A model generated the notes under the pieces. That model did no database searches. It was not told the origin of the DNA and worked only from the letters and a program-made list of their open reading frames with translations. From assembly GCF_003935425.1 (NCBI RefSeq), contig NZ_RHQN01000001.1, forward strand, positions 62,001 to 126,000: 64,000 bases of DNA, read 5' to 3'. Shown here in pieces: positions 17,284 to 26,550 of this stretch (within the stretch, counting starts at the first letter, position 1; every line of letters starts with the position of its first letter). The position numbers were made by a program, and so were the translations under genes. Source of the DNA: Pseudomonas sp. v388 (GTDB lineage Bacteria > Pseudomonadota > Gammaproteobacteria > Pseudomonadales > Pseudomonadaceae).

Positions 17284-20200
17284 TCAGGCGGCGAAGTCGC
17301 TGGCGTGCAGCTCCTTGACGCCCACCAGCTGGATTTCGAAGTCAGGCGTCGCATCGGCATTGACGCTGCCGTAGAGAATCCCGTCGGCGAAGCGCAGCTG
17401 GCCGGTGGCGTCCGTGGCGTCGAAGGCATCGCTGCCGATGAAGCGGAACGCGTCCATCCCCGTGGTCAGCGGATTGGCATCCAGGCCGCTGAAGTCGAGC
17501 AGGTCGCCGTCGGCGCTCTTGAAACCGCTGATCACGTCCCGCAGTTCACCCACGCCCATTTCCGCCAGGGAACCGAATACGTAGCTGTCGGCGCCGGTGC
17601 CGCCGGTGAGGTAATCCGTTCCTTCACCGCCGATCAATCGATCATTGCCCGAACCGCCGACCAGTGTGTCGTTACCCGCGCCGCCGTTGAGCACGTTGGC
17701 GCCGCTGTTGCCGGTCAAGCTGTCTGCAAAGCCGCTGCCGGTCAGGTTCTCGAAGTTCTTCAACGTATCCAGGCCGGAACCAACGGTGTCCTGTTGAGCC
17801 GACGTCGAGAGGGTGGCGGTGATCCCGGCCAGGGCCCGGGCGAAGGACACGGTGTCATTGCCGTCGCGGCCGTCCAGCACGTTGTTCCCGGCGCCGGCGA
17901 ACAGCACGTTGTCCAGCGCGTTGCCGATACCGTTGGCCGCATCGCTGGTGTTGATGTACAGGTTCTCGACGTTGTTGGCCAAGGTGTAGGTGGCCAGACT
18001 GCTGTAGACACTGTCGACGCCGCCGGCGACCCGATCGGCATTGGTTTCGATCACGCTGTCGCCACTGTTGTCGACGAAATAGGTATCGTTGCCGTTGCCC
18101 CCGCTCATGCTGTCGGCACCGCCCGCGCCGTTCAGCACGTTGGCCGCCGCGTTGCCGGTGATGAAGTTGCGCAGCTCGTTGCCGTTACCGGCAATGGCCG
18201 AGACACCGGACAACACCAGGTTCTCCAGATTCGCGCCCAGGGTCCAGCTGACCGAGGATTGCACCGTATCGATCTGCGAAGGGGAGTCGTTGCTTTCAGT
18301 CACGCTGTCGAACGCGTTGTCGACGATGTAGATGTCGTTGCCGTCGCCGCCGCTCATGTTGTCCGCGCCCAGATCGCCATCCAGCGTGTCGTTGCCGGAG
18401 GTTCCCACCAGGGTGTCGGCCTGGTCGGTGCCGAAAATCATGCCGCCTTCGTTCTGGGCGTTGTCAAAGATGGCCTGGACACTGTTGTTGTCCGTCGGGT
18501 CGCCCTGGAAACCCAGGTCGTCAGCGATGTAGTCGGCCAGACGTTGCCCGACGATTTCCGCCGATTCCTCATGCAAGTGCCAGACGTCATCCGGATACAC
18601 CAGCGGGTCGACTTCGTGGCGCAACGGCAGGTCGGTGTAGTCCACCGCAAGCTTGACGTCATCGCGTTCGGCGGCAATCGCCTCCTGGGTAGCGCGGACG
18701 TAGCCGACACCCTCGACGATGCCGGCGATCTTTTCTTCCGAGAAGCCTCGAGCGCGGGCGGCGTCCTGGTCGTAATGACCGGTTTCCATCATGTACACAT
18801 TGAAGTCGCCGAGCTGCGCATGCAGGTAGTCGAACACGGCGAGCGTCGCGGCCTTGTACGACGCTGCGGCGGCTTCCTTGTCCGAAGCGCGGGCGATTTC
18901 CTGCGCCGCTTCTTCGCCCTGGCCCCAGATGATGCCCATGGTCACGTTGTCGATTGACTTGAGTTCGCCGAGCTGGTCCTGCAACAACGCCACGGCGCGC
19001 AGCAGAGCCGGTCCCGGCTGGTTGGTGTCGGTCAGCCACCAGCACAGCTTCAGCTCTTCAGCGCCCAGGGTCGACATGCCGTTGACGGTGCTGCCGCCCA
19101 CCGCGATGTCGATGCCGTTGCCATCGGCGTCGTTGAACTGGCTGCGCACGTCATACGTGGTGTATTTGCTCAAGCCGTCGACCAGCGCCGAGGTGCCGGA
19201 CTGGTTATCGTCCTCGGTCATGCGCAGCAGGCGCGCATTGGACTGGCCCAGGGTCGGCAGGAAGAGGATGTCCTGCTGCGCGCGCTGGCCGAAGACGAAA
19301 TCGTCGGCGGTCAGGGTGTTCAGGTAATTGCCGCTCAGGGCAATCTCGAAGCGATTGCCGTCGGCGTCCGCCTGGCTGGATTTGATGTAGGTCTTGTCGC
19401 CGGCCGCGTTCAGGCTCAGGTAAAGGGTGCCGTTGCTGCCGTCGCCCAGGCCGAGGAAGCCCAGGGCCGATACGTCGATCTTGTCCTCACCGTGGGTGAA
19501 GTCGTAGATCGTGTCGGTGGCCGTCGCGCCGCCGGCGTCGTAGTCCCGATAGCTGTCCTGCACGTTGGTGTAGCGGAATGTGTCGGCGCCGTCGCCGCCA
19601 TACAGCGAGTCGCGTCCGGCGCCGCCGTCGATGATGTCCGCTCCGGCACCGGCCCGGATGGTGTCGTTGCCGCCAAGGCCCAGGATCAGGTCTGCGCCGA
19701 GGGTGCCGGACAGAGTCTCGGGGTTGTCGGTGCCGGTAATGGTGCTGTCTGGTGCATCCGCCACGACCAGGGCGAATCGATCACTGACCGACGCCCCCGA
19801 TGGGTCGGTGGCTTCGATCAGCACGGTGTAGCTGCCCGACGCGGTGCTGGTCGGCGTGCCGCTGAAGGTCATGCTGGTGCTGTCGAAGCTCAGCCAGTCG
19901 GGCAGGGCGCTGCCATCGTCGAGGGTCGCGCTGTAGACCAGCGAATCGTTGTTGCCGTCGTAAAAGCTGTTGCTGGCCACGGTGTAGGTGAAAGGCGAGC
20001 TTTCGGTGGCGTTCTGGTCCAGCAGCGGAATCACCACCACCGGCGCAACGTTGCTCGGCATGGTCTGGTCGGCAAAGACGAAATGACTGGCGTTGAGGGT
20101 GCCGGCCAGATTGCCCGCCAGCGCGATCTCGAACCGGTTGCCGTTGGCGTCCGCCACGTTGTCCTTGATGTAGGTGCGATTGTTGCCCGCGTTATAGGTC

Positions 20201-22899
20201 ACCTGCAGCGTGCCGTTGAGGCCGTTGCCCAGGCCGCTGTAGCCCAGGGTCGAGAGGTCGATTCGGTCGGCGGACACATCGAAGTCGAGGATCTGGTCGG
20301 CGCCGCTGGCGGTCGCGGTGCGGTAGCTGTCGAGCTTGGAGCTGAAGCGAAACACGTCCGCCCCGGTGCCGCCGGTCAGCTTATCCGCGCCGGCACCACC
20401 GATAAGGATGTCGTTGCCGTCGCCGCCATCGAGGGTGTCATTGCCCGCGCCGCCGAACATCTGCTCGTTGCCGGCGGTGCCGGTCAGGTTATCGTTGTTC
20501 GGCGTGCCGTTGATAACGCCCGGTGCGGTAGATACGTCCTGCACGGCAAGGGTGAAATTGTCACTGACGCTGGCATTGCTGGCGTCGGTCGCGGTGATCC
20601 TGATCGCGTAGGTGCCCGATGCGCTGTCACTTGGGGTGCCGCTGAACGTGCGGGTGGCGGCGTCGAAGGTCAGCCAGTCGGGCAGGGCGCTGCCGTCGGC
20701 AAGGGAGGCGGTGTAGCTCAGGGTGTCGTTATCCGGATCGGTGAAGCTGGTGCCGGGCACGACATAACTGAACGGGGTGTTTTCCGTGGCGTTCTGGTCC
20801 AGCAACGGATTGGCCACCACCGGTGCCTGGTTGACTGTCGGGGCCGTGGCGAACACGAAGTTGGCGCTGGTCAGCTTGTCCAGATAGTTGCCGTCCAGCG
20901 CCACTTCGAAGCGGTTACCGTCGGCATCGGCGGTCAACGATTTGATGTAGGTCTTGGTGCCGGCCTCGTTGAGCACCGCATAGACCGTGTTGTTATTGCC
21001 GTCGGCCAGGCCAGTGAAGCCCAGCGCCGACAGGTCGATCTTGTCGGCCGTGACGTCGAAATCGGTGATCAGGTCGCCCAGGTTCGCGCCGCCTGCGTCG
21101 TAATTGCGGTAGCTGTCGGTGCGGCTGGAGAACACGAACGTGTCGGCACCTGCGCCACCGGTCAGGGTGTCCTGTCCGGCACCGCCGTCGAGTCGGTCGT
21201 CACCACCGCCGCCCGCCAGGCTGTCGCTGCCGTCAAGGCCGAGCAAGATGTCGGCCGCCTCGGTGCCTTGCAGCGAGTCATTGCCGGCGGTGCCGGTGAC
21301 GGTGCGGTTGAAGATGAAGTGGTCGGCGGTAAGTTGGCTGACCAGGTTACCGGAGAGGATCAATTCGAAGCGATTGCCACTGGCGTCGGCGTCGTAATCC
21401 TTGATGTAGGTGCGGTCGTTGCTGGCGCTGTAGCTGACCTGCAAGGTGCCGCCGCGGCCATTGCCCAGCCCGGTGAAGCCCAGGTCCGCCAAATCGATCC
21501 TGTCCTGGGTCACGTCGAAGTCGGTGATGGTGTCGTCGAAGCTGGTGGTGGCGGTGCGGTAACTGTCGGACTGGCTGCTGAAGCGGAAAATGTCCGCGCC
21601 CGCACCGCCGGTGAGGTTATCCACGCCAGCGCCGCCGACCAGGATGTCATCGCCCGCGCCGCCGTTGATGCGGTCATTGCCCGCAGCGCCGTAGAAGATT
21701 TCGTTGGCATCGCTGCCTTGCAGGGTGTCATTGCCGTCGGTGCCTGGCACGGCCACCACCGGCACTGTCGCGCTGACGTAGCTGCCGTCGCCATACACCA
21801 GCGTGTCGCCCTTGCTGGTGTGGCTGATGGTGTTGCCGATGATCGCGTTGCGGTCGGTGCCGTCTTCATTGCGCTCGGCGACGCCATAGGTCGATTGTGC
21901 ACTGCCGGTGATGGTATTGCCCTGGATGGTGTTGTCACTGCCGTTGAAATACTTGCCCGACACACCATTGGTGTCGTCGTAGGACTGAATGATGATTTCC
22001 GGCACCGCGCCACCCAGCGCGTTGTTGCTCAGGGTGTTGTTGGTGACATCCACATCGGTGCTGCCGTAGATGCGCACGCCGGCGCTGGCGTTGTCGTGGA
22101 TGTTCACGCCGCTGACGGTGACGTCGCTGGACAGCTTGATCAGGATGCCTTCCGCGCCGTTGCCGTAGACCTCGCCGCCGGTGATGGTGATGTTGCTCGG
22201 CGACGGGATGTTCTCGCTGCCGCGCTGCACGACGATCCCGCCACCGCCGTTGCCATAGGCCACGTTATTGCTGAGGGTGAAATCGTGAGTGCTGGTGACG
22301 ACGTTGAACCCGTGACGATCATTGTCGTAGGCGATGTTGTTTTCGAAGCTGCTGTCGCTGAGAAAGTCGGCAACGAACCCGTCCAGGCCATTGCCGTGGG
22401 ACACGCTGTTCTTGATGACCATGTTCACGGTCTGTTCGTGCGGGTCGAAACCGTAGCCCGAGCAGTCCTTGATCTCCACGCCGTCCAGGGTGACGTTGGA
22501 GTCGTAGCCTTCCTGGCCCGGGATATAGCCGTTGAACCAGCCGTCGATCTTGCCGGTGGTGTTGTCCCGGTTGCCGTCGAGGGTCAGATTGCTCAGCCCG
22601 AAATCGTGAGTTTCTTCGCCGTAGGCGGAGCGGATGATGCCGGTGATTTTCGTGTCCGAGCCGTCAGCCACCTTGATGTTCGAGACGCCCATTCCGTCGC
22701 CGTACATGTAGACATTGCTCTTGAGCATCAGGCAGCCGTCGGACGGTTCCTCGCCGCCGCTGACAATGTAAGTGCCGGGCGGGACGTAAACCTGTCCTCC
22801 GCCGGCGGCTGCCGCCGCATCGATGGCTTGCTGAATGGCCGCCGTGTCGTCAGTGACGCCATCTCCTTTGGCGCCAAAATTTTTGACGTTGAAAATCAT
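17284..22899 (-). CDS. Secreted mannuronan C5-epimerase / alginate O-acetylesterase with RTX repeats (PsmE/AlgE type)
   Basis: 1871 residues from an ATG behind GGAGA. Residues 1-385 form the pectate-lyase-like beta-helix A module; Y149, D152, H154 and D178 fall at exactly the catalytic numbers known for AlgE4. RTX-type R modules follow at about 387-531, 534-686, 794-945 and 1052-1204, each ending in an ADGNRFE-like segment. Two cadherin-like (dystroglycan-type) domains lie between them at 690-790 and 948-1050. Residues 1207-1465 are an SGNH/SASA-type esterase (GQSN with S1220, WGQGE near 1325, D1437/H1441). A long RTX tail (1488-1780) precedes the uncleaved secretion signal ending in ASDFAA. 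It should convert mannuronate to guluronate in alginate, after removing acetyl groups, outside the cell. The type I exporter is encoded next door. Confidence 0.9.
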   Translation of the reverse strand: MIFNVKNFGAKGDGVTDDTAAIQQAIDAAAAAGGGQVYVPPGTYIVSGGEEPSDGCLMLKSNVYMYGDGMGVSNIKVADGSDTKITGIIRSAYGEETHDFGLSNLTLDGNRDNTTGKIDGWFNGYIPGQEGYDSNVTLDGVEIKDCSGYGFDPHEQTVNMVIKNSVSHGNGLDGFVADFLSDSSFENNIAYDNDRHGFNVVTSTHDFTLSNNVAYGNGGGGIVVQRGSENIPSPSNITITGGEVYGNGAEGILIKLSSDVTVSGVNIHDNASAGVRIYGSTDVDVTNNTLSNNALGGAVPEIIIQSYDDTNGVSGKYFNGSDNTIQGNTITGSAQSTYGVAERNEDGTDRNAIIGNTISHTSKGDTLVYGDGSYVSATVPVVAVPGTDGNDTLQGSDANEIFYGAAGNDRINGGAGDDILVGGAGVDNLTGGAGADIFRFSSQSDSYRTATTSFDDTITDFDVTQDRIDLADLGFTGLGNGRGGTLQVSYSASNDRTYIKDYDADASGNRFELILSGNLVSQLTADHFIFNRTVTGTAGNDSLQGTEAADILLGLDGSDSLAGGGGDDRLDGGAGQDTLTGGAGADTFVFSSRTDSYRNYDAGGANLGDLITDFDVTADKIDLSALGFTGLADGNNNTVYAVLNEAGTKTYIKSLTADADGNRFEVALDGNYLDKLTSANFVFATAPTVNQAPVVANPLLDQNATENTPFSYVVPGTSFTDPDNDTLSYTASLADGSALPDWLTFDAATRTFSGTPSDSASGTYAIRITATDASNASVSDNFTLAVQDVSTAPGVINGTPNNDNLTGTAGNEQMFGGAGNDTLDGGDGNDILIGGAGADKLTGGTGADVFRFSSKLDSYRTATASGADQILDFDVSADRIDLSTLGYSGLGNGLNGTLQVTYNAGNNRTYIKDNVADANGNRFEIALAGNLAGTLNASHFVFADQTMPSNVAPVVVIPLLDQNATESSPFTYTVASNSFYDGNNDSLVYSATLDDGSALPDWLSFDSTSMTFSGTPTSTASGSYTVLIEATDPSGASVSDRFALVVADAPDSTITGTDNPETLSGTLGADLILGLGGNDTIRAGAGADIIDGGAGRDSLYGGDGADTFRYTNVQDSYRDYDAGGATATDTIYDFTHGEDKIDVSALGFLGLGDGSNGTLYLSLNAAGDKTYIKSSQADADGNRFEIALSGNYLNTLTADDFVFGQRAQQDILFLPTLGQSNARLLRMTEDDNQSGTSALVDGLSKYTTYDVRSQFNDADGNGIDIAVGGSTVNGMSTLGAEELKLCWWLTDTNQPGPALLRAVALLQDQLGELKSIDNVTMGIIWGQGEEAAQEIARASDKEAAAASYKAATLAVFDYLHAQLGDFNVYMMETGHYDQDAARARGFSEEKIAGIVEGVGYVRATQEAIAAERDDVKLAVDYTDLPLRHEVDPLVYPDDVWHLHEESAEIVGQRLADYIADDLGFQGDPTDNNSVQAIFDNAQNEGGMIFGTDQADTLVGTSGNDTLDGDLGADNMSGGDGNDIYIVDNAFDSVTESNDSPSQIDTVQSSVSWTLGANLENLVLSGVSAIAGNGNELRNFITGNAAANVLNGAGGADSMSGGNGNDTYFVDNSGDSVIETNADRVAGGVDSVYSSLATYTLANNVENLYINTSDAANGIGNALDNVLFAGAGNNVLDGRDGNDTVSFARALAGITATLSTSAQQDTVGSGLDTLKNFENLTGSGFADSLTGNSGANVLNGGAGNDTLVGGSGNDRLIGGEGTDYLTGGTGADSYVFGSLAEMGVGELRDVISGFKSADGDLLDFSGLDANPLTTGMDAFRFIGSDAFDATDATGQLRFADGILYGSVNADATPDFEIQLVGVKELHASDFAA

Positions 22900-23322
22900 G
22901 CACTTATCTCCGATTTCGGGCTGGGATCACGCTGCGTGCCAATATCCAATCGGCGAGCATGGAGCTATGACCCTGCAAAATAGGAAAGTTATTGCCGTAT
23001 GTCGGGAATTTGTCGGATTTCGATGTTTGGTAGAGGTGGAGCGGAATTGGCGCCATATAACTGACGTTCAAAGGCGGCTTTTTTGTATTCTCCGCAGGCT
23101 GACTGCTTGGTGCGGGCCGGAGTCTTGGGGCGCCCAGATGTTTTCGCAACCTTGAGCCCAGCTGACGAACTGTCTGCCGCGCGCTAGATTGTATTACGTT
23201 ACCTTGAAAACCATTGGTGGATGAGGTCTATTAGCTGCGCGTGCGGTACGCACCTTGTGCGTTGACCTTGCCATTACCTTACGGCCCAGGCGGTTGCCCG
23301 GGCTCACGAACTGGAGCGAATC
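22900..23322. other. Divergent intergenic region upstream of the epimerase
   Basis: 423 bases. The epimerase ribosome site lies just above 22899. No other gene was recognised. An ATTGTA-N3-CGT motif at 23188-23202 belongs to the downstream gene and is listed separately. Confidence 0.5.
23188..23202 (+). promoter_or_regulatory. Shared promoter motif, site A
   Basis: ATTGTATTACGTTAC, 121-135 bases before the start at 23323. Nearly the same 15-mer occurs at 27627 and, on the minus strand, at 37594-37608; a shorter match is at 24151. All point toward the gene they precede. The pattern suggests one regulator over several transcription units of the region. Confidence 0.5.
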
Positions 23323-24051
23323 ATGAGCGAACTGTCCCCTGCGGTCCTGGCTGATCTGGCACCCGGCGGAATCCTCCGTGCGGCAATCAACTTCGGCAAT
23401 CCGGTGCTTGCCCAACAGGCGGCCGACGGTAGCCCGCAGGGTGTGTCCGTTGAACTGGCCAAGGCCTTTGCAGCAGAGCTTGGGGTGGCCCTTGAGATGG
23501 TCACATTCGATGCAGCGGGCAAAGTGTTTGCGGCGTTGGGGCAGAACGTCTGGAACGTTGCTTTCCTGGCTATCGAGCCGGTGCGGGCCGAGCAGGTCGC
23601 CTTTAGCGAGCCCTACGTGGCCATCGAGGGAACCTATCTGGTCAAGGCCGATTCCGGCTTCGTCAACGTGGAAGACCTTGACCAGCCCGGCTTGAAACTG
23701 GCGGTTGGAAAGGGCGCGGCCTACGACCTGTACTTGTCCCGGACCTTGCAGCACGCCCAGCTGCATCGGGCGCAAACCTCCGCCGGCGCGGTCGAGCTGT
23801 TCCTCGATGAAAAGCTCGACGCCGCTGCGGGCGTTCGCCAGCCTCTGGATACATTCGCTGCGACCCATCCGGATTATCGCGTCCTCGAAGGTACCTTCAC
23901 CTCCATTCGCCAGGCCATGGCGGTGCCACGCCAGTGCACAGCCGGTGCGGCCTTTGTCCGCGAGTTTGTCGAACGCCACAAGGCCAGCGGATTCGTGCGT
24001 CGGGCGCTGGACGCTACCGGCCAGGCTGAGGTCAGCGTTCCTGGTCAGTGA
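23323..24051 (+). CDS. Periplasmic-binding-protein-fold (SBP family 3) protein without a signal peptide
   Basis: 242 residues from an ATG preceded by GGAG. The body matches family 3 amino-acid-type binding proteins: LRAAINFGNPVLAQ, VSVELAKAFAAELG, VAFLAIEPVRAEQVAFSEPYVAIEGTYLV and VEDLDQPGLKLAVGKGAAYDLYL cover both lobes. The N-terminus (MSELSPAVLADLAPGG) is charged and has no leader, and no ABC permease or ATPase is adjacent. It is therefore probably cytoplasmic, a ligand-binding or enzymatic member of the fold, rather than a transporter component. Ligand unknown. Confidence 0.75.
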   Translation: MSELSPAVLADLAPGGILRAAINFGNPVLAQQAADGSPQGVSVELAKAFAAELGVALEMVTFDAAGKVFAALGQNVWNVAFLAIEPVRAEQVAFSEPYVAIEGTYLVKADSGFVNVEDLDQPGLKLAVGKGAAYDLYLSRTLQHAQLHRAQTSAGAVELFLDEKLDAAAGVRQPLDTFAATHPDYRVLEGTFTSIRQAMAVPRQCTAGAAFVREFVERHKASGFVRRALDATGQAEVSVPGQ

Positions 24052-24150
24052 CGGGTCATGGCAAGCCTGCAGCACGGATAAATTGCTGTCGTAGAACCCC
24101 AGGTGCGGTCGCACCGCGCCTGGATGATGGTGAAACAGGATGCGCCTTAG

Positions 24151-24178
24151 ATTGTACGTCGTAGTCTTGCAAAACAAT
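24151..24178 (+). promoter_or_regulatory. Shared promoter motif, site D (partial match)
   Basis: ATTGTACGTCGT at 24151-24162 keeps the core ATTGTA-N3-CGT of sites A, B and C, about 95 bases before the SDR start. A distal ACAAT at 24174-24178 could pair with the ATTGT as an inverted repeat. Weaker than the other three copies. Confidence 0.35.
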
Positions 24179-24256
24179 CCTGATTAGCGTTTAGTAGGCG
24201 TCAGGCCCGCGATGGCCGTCCGAAACTCCCCTACAAAAACAAACGGAGTGCTCCAT

Positions 24257-25000
24257 ATGACTAAACGCATCGCTTACGTCACCGCTGGTATGGGGGGGCT
24301 TGGAACCGCAGTCTGTCAGCGCCTGGCCAAGGACGGCTTCACCGTGGTCGTGGGCTGTGGGCCCAACTCGCCGCTGCGGACCGCCTGGCTCGCCGAGCAG
24401 AAAAAACTGGGGTACAACTTCATCGCGTCCGAGGGCAATGTGGTGGACTGGGATTCGTGCCAGATCGCCTTCAAGAAGATTCTCAAGGATGTCGGCCCCA
24501 TTGATGTGCTGGTCAACAACGCCGGTACCGCGCGCAACGTGACCTTTCGCGATATGCAGCCCGGCGACTGGCAGACGGTGATCGATACCAATCTCAATTC
24601 GTTGTTCAATGTGACCAAGCAGGTCATCGACGGCATGGTCAGCCGCGGCTGGGGCAGGGTGATCAATATCTCCTCGGTCAACGCCCAGCTGGGTCAGGTC
24701 GGCCAGGTCAATTATTCCACCGCCAAATCCGCCATCCGTGGCTTTACCCGCGCGCTGGCCCGGGAAGTCGGGTCGCGGGGCGTCACCGTCAACACCGTCT
24801 CCCCAGGCTATATCGCCACCCCCAAACTCAAGGCCATTACCACCGTCGACGCCATGGATCGCTTGATCCGTGAAGTGCCGACCCGGCGCCTGGGCAACCC
24901 CGAGGAAATCGCCTCGATCTGCTCATGGCTGGCCTCCGAGGAATCCGGATACGCCAATGGCGCGGACTTCTCCATCAATGGCGGCCTGCACATGAGTTGA
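24257..25000 (+). CDS. SDR oxidoreductase, acetoacetyl-CoA reductase (PhaB)-like
   Basis: 247 residues from the ATG at 24257, which has GGAG nine bases upstream (an earlier in-frame ATG at 24212 lacks one). Classical SDR marks: glycine-rich TAGMGGLG at 9-16, NNAG at 87-90, catalytic S140, Y153 and K157. The segments TNLNSLFNVTKQVIDGMVSRGWGRVINISSVN and VNTVSPGYIAT are close to PhaB, the NADPH-dependent reductase of 3-oxoacyl-CoA. No polyhydroxyalkanoate genes are near, and a CitMHS transporter follows 114 bases later, so here it may reduce or oxidise a hydroxyacid or its CoA ester. Confidence 0.82.
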   Translation: MTKRIAYVTAGMGGLGTAVCQRLAKDGFTVVVGCGPNSPLRTAWLAEQKKLGYNFIASEGNVVDWDSCQIAFKKILKDVGPIDVLVNNAGTARNVTFRDMQPGDWQTVIDTNLNSLFNVTKQVIDGMVSRGWGRVINISSVNAQLGQVGQVNYSTAKSAIRGFTRALAREVGSRGVTVNTVSPGYIATPKLKAITTVDAMDRLIREVPTRRLGNPEEIASICSWLASEESGYANGADFSINGGLHMS

Positions 25001-25114
25001 TCCGGCTCGGCGGGTCGGTGCTGTCCGGCCGGCCTGCGTGTTCTGCATGTAATTCTCGAACAGCGCCCGGCGCTGACCATAAAAACAAATGCATTTCAAG
25101 TCGAGGAAATACAG

Positions 25115-26440
25115 ATGCTGTCAATTCTCGGTTACGGCATGATCGTAACCTTCATGGCGCTGATCATGACCAAGCGCTTGTCGCCTCTGGTTGCTCTGAC
25201 CATTGTTCCGATTATCTTCGCCCTCATTGGCGGCTTCGGTGCCGAGATGGACGACATGATGATCGACGGCCTGAAGAAGGTCGCACCCACGGCGATCATG
25301 GTGATGTTCGCCATCCTGTATTTCGGGATGATGTTCGACACCGGTCTGTTCGACCCGGTGATCCGTGCGTTCCTGAAGATCATCAAGGGGGATCCGGTCA
25401 AGGCGGTGGTGTTCACCACGTTGCTGGCCGGCATGGTCTCGCTCGATGGCGATGGTTCCACCACCTACATGATTACCGTGACGGCCATGTTGCCGCTGTT
25501 CAAACGGCTGAAGCTGAATCTGCTGGCCATGACGTGCGTGATCATCCTGGCCGCCAGTGTCACCAACCTGCTGCCGTGGGGCGGGCCTTTGGCGCGGGCT
25601 GCGGCGTCGTTGCAGGTTGAGACGTCGGATCTGTTCCAGCCGATCATTCCGGCCATGGTCATCGGCTTTCTCGGGGTCATGGCGCTGGCCTGGTTCATCG
25701 GCGTTCGCGAGCGCATGCGCCTGGGCAAACTGAGCCTGCCGGATGACGGCTACGCCGCTTCCTTCGACGATGACGCCGCCGGGCTGCCGGCGATGTCCGA
25801 GGAAGACGCCGAACTGCGTCGTCCGAAGATGTTCTGGCTCAACGCAGTGCTGACCATCTCACTCATGGCAGGGTTGGTCATGGAATGGCTGCCGCTGGCG
25901 ATCCTGTTCATGGTGGCGTTCTCGGTCGGACTGGTCATCAACTATCCGCACATGGCCGATCAGCGTCGGCGCATTGCGGCGCACGCGCCTACCGCCTTGA
26001 ACCAGATTGCGATCTTCCTGGCGGCCGGGATTCTGGCCGGCATCCTGTCGGGCACCGGCATGGTCAATGCGATGTCAGCCAGCTTTCTGGCGATGCTGCC
26101 GGACAACTGGGGTCCTTACATGGCGCCGATCACGGCTTTGGCAAGTATCCCGGGCACGTTCTTCATGTCCAACGATGCCTTCTACTACGGTGTGCTGCCG
26201 GTGCTGGCCAAGGCGGCGGAAGCGTATGGCATCTCCCATGCCGAAATCGGCCGCGCTTCGCTGATTGGCTCTCCCGTGCATCTGCTCAGTCCGCTGGTGG
26301 CGTCCACCTATCTGTTGTGTGGTCTGGCCGGGGTTGAATTCAGCGACCACCAGAAGTACACCATGAAATGGGCATTTGCCTTGTCCTTCCTGATCATGGG
26401 GGCGATGGCGGTCACGGGAGCCTTTTCGATGTTCCCGTAA
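25115..26440 (+). CDS. CitMHS-family organic acid transporter (second copy)
   Basis: 441 residues with about a dozen hydrophobic segments. The start has GAGGAAATACAG upstream. SKRLSPLVAL in the first copy is matched here by TKRLSPLVAL, SLDGDGSTTYMI is present, and LIGSPVHLLSPLVASTYLLCG is nearly identical to the first copy, while the central loop (FDDDAAGLPAMSEEDAELRR) differs. It should bring a citrate-like carboxylate into the cell. It lies between the SDR and GntR genes, and an aconitase is encoded 2 kb downstream, so a tricarboxylate is likely. Confidence 0.9.
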   Translation: MLSILGYGMIVTFMALIMTKRLSPLVALTIVPIIFALIGGFGAEMDDMMIDGLKKVAPTAIMVMFAILYFGMMFDTGLFDPVIRAFLKIIKGDPVKAVVFTTLLAGMVSLDGDGSTTYMITVTAMLPLFKRLKLNLLAMTCVIILAASVTNLLPWGGPLARAAASLQVETSDLFQPIIPAMVIGFLGVMALAWFIGVRERMRLGKLSLPDDGYAASFDDDAAGLPAMSEEDAELRRPKMFWLNAVLTISLMAGLVMEWLPLAILFMVAFSVGLVINYPHMADQRRRIAAHAPTALNQIAIFLAAGILAGILSGTGMVNAMSASFLAMLPDNWGPYMAPITALASIPGTFFMSNDAFYYGVLPVLAKAAEAYGISHAEIGRASLIGSPVHLLSPLVASTYLLCGLAGVEFSDHQKYTMKWAFALSFLIMGAMAVTGAFSMFP

Positions 26441-26550
26441 CCGGTCAGGCATGGGCTGCCCGGATGTCTCGGCACAAGAGCTGTGGTATTTTGGCGGGGC
26501 CGACGATGCAGTCGGCCCTTGCGCATCAACCCTCATCTTCACGAGCGATC

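Noticed and set aside
17254-18957. 567-codon plus-strand frame opposite the C-terminal part of the epimerase
   Set aside because: Shadow of the minus-strand RTX repeats; no start context and no recognisable protein.
17640-21720. Regular short repeats that could suggest a CRISPR array
   Set aside because: They are in-frame GGxGxD RTX coding repeats without unique spacers of equal length.
19492-22983. 1163-codon open frame on the plus strand opposite the epimerase
   Set aside because: It mirrors the repetitive GC-rich RTX coding on the other strand; its Val/Ala/Gly-rich product has no family motif, while the minus strand has catalytic residues, domains and a ribosome site.
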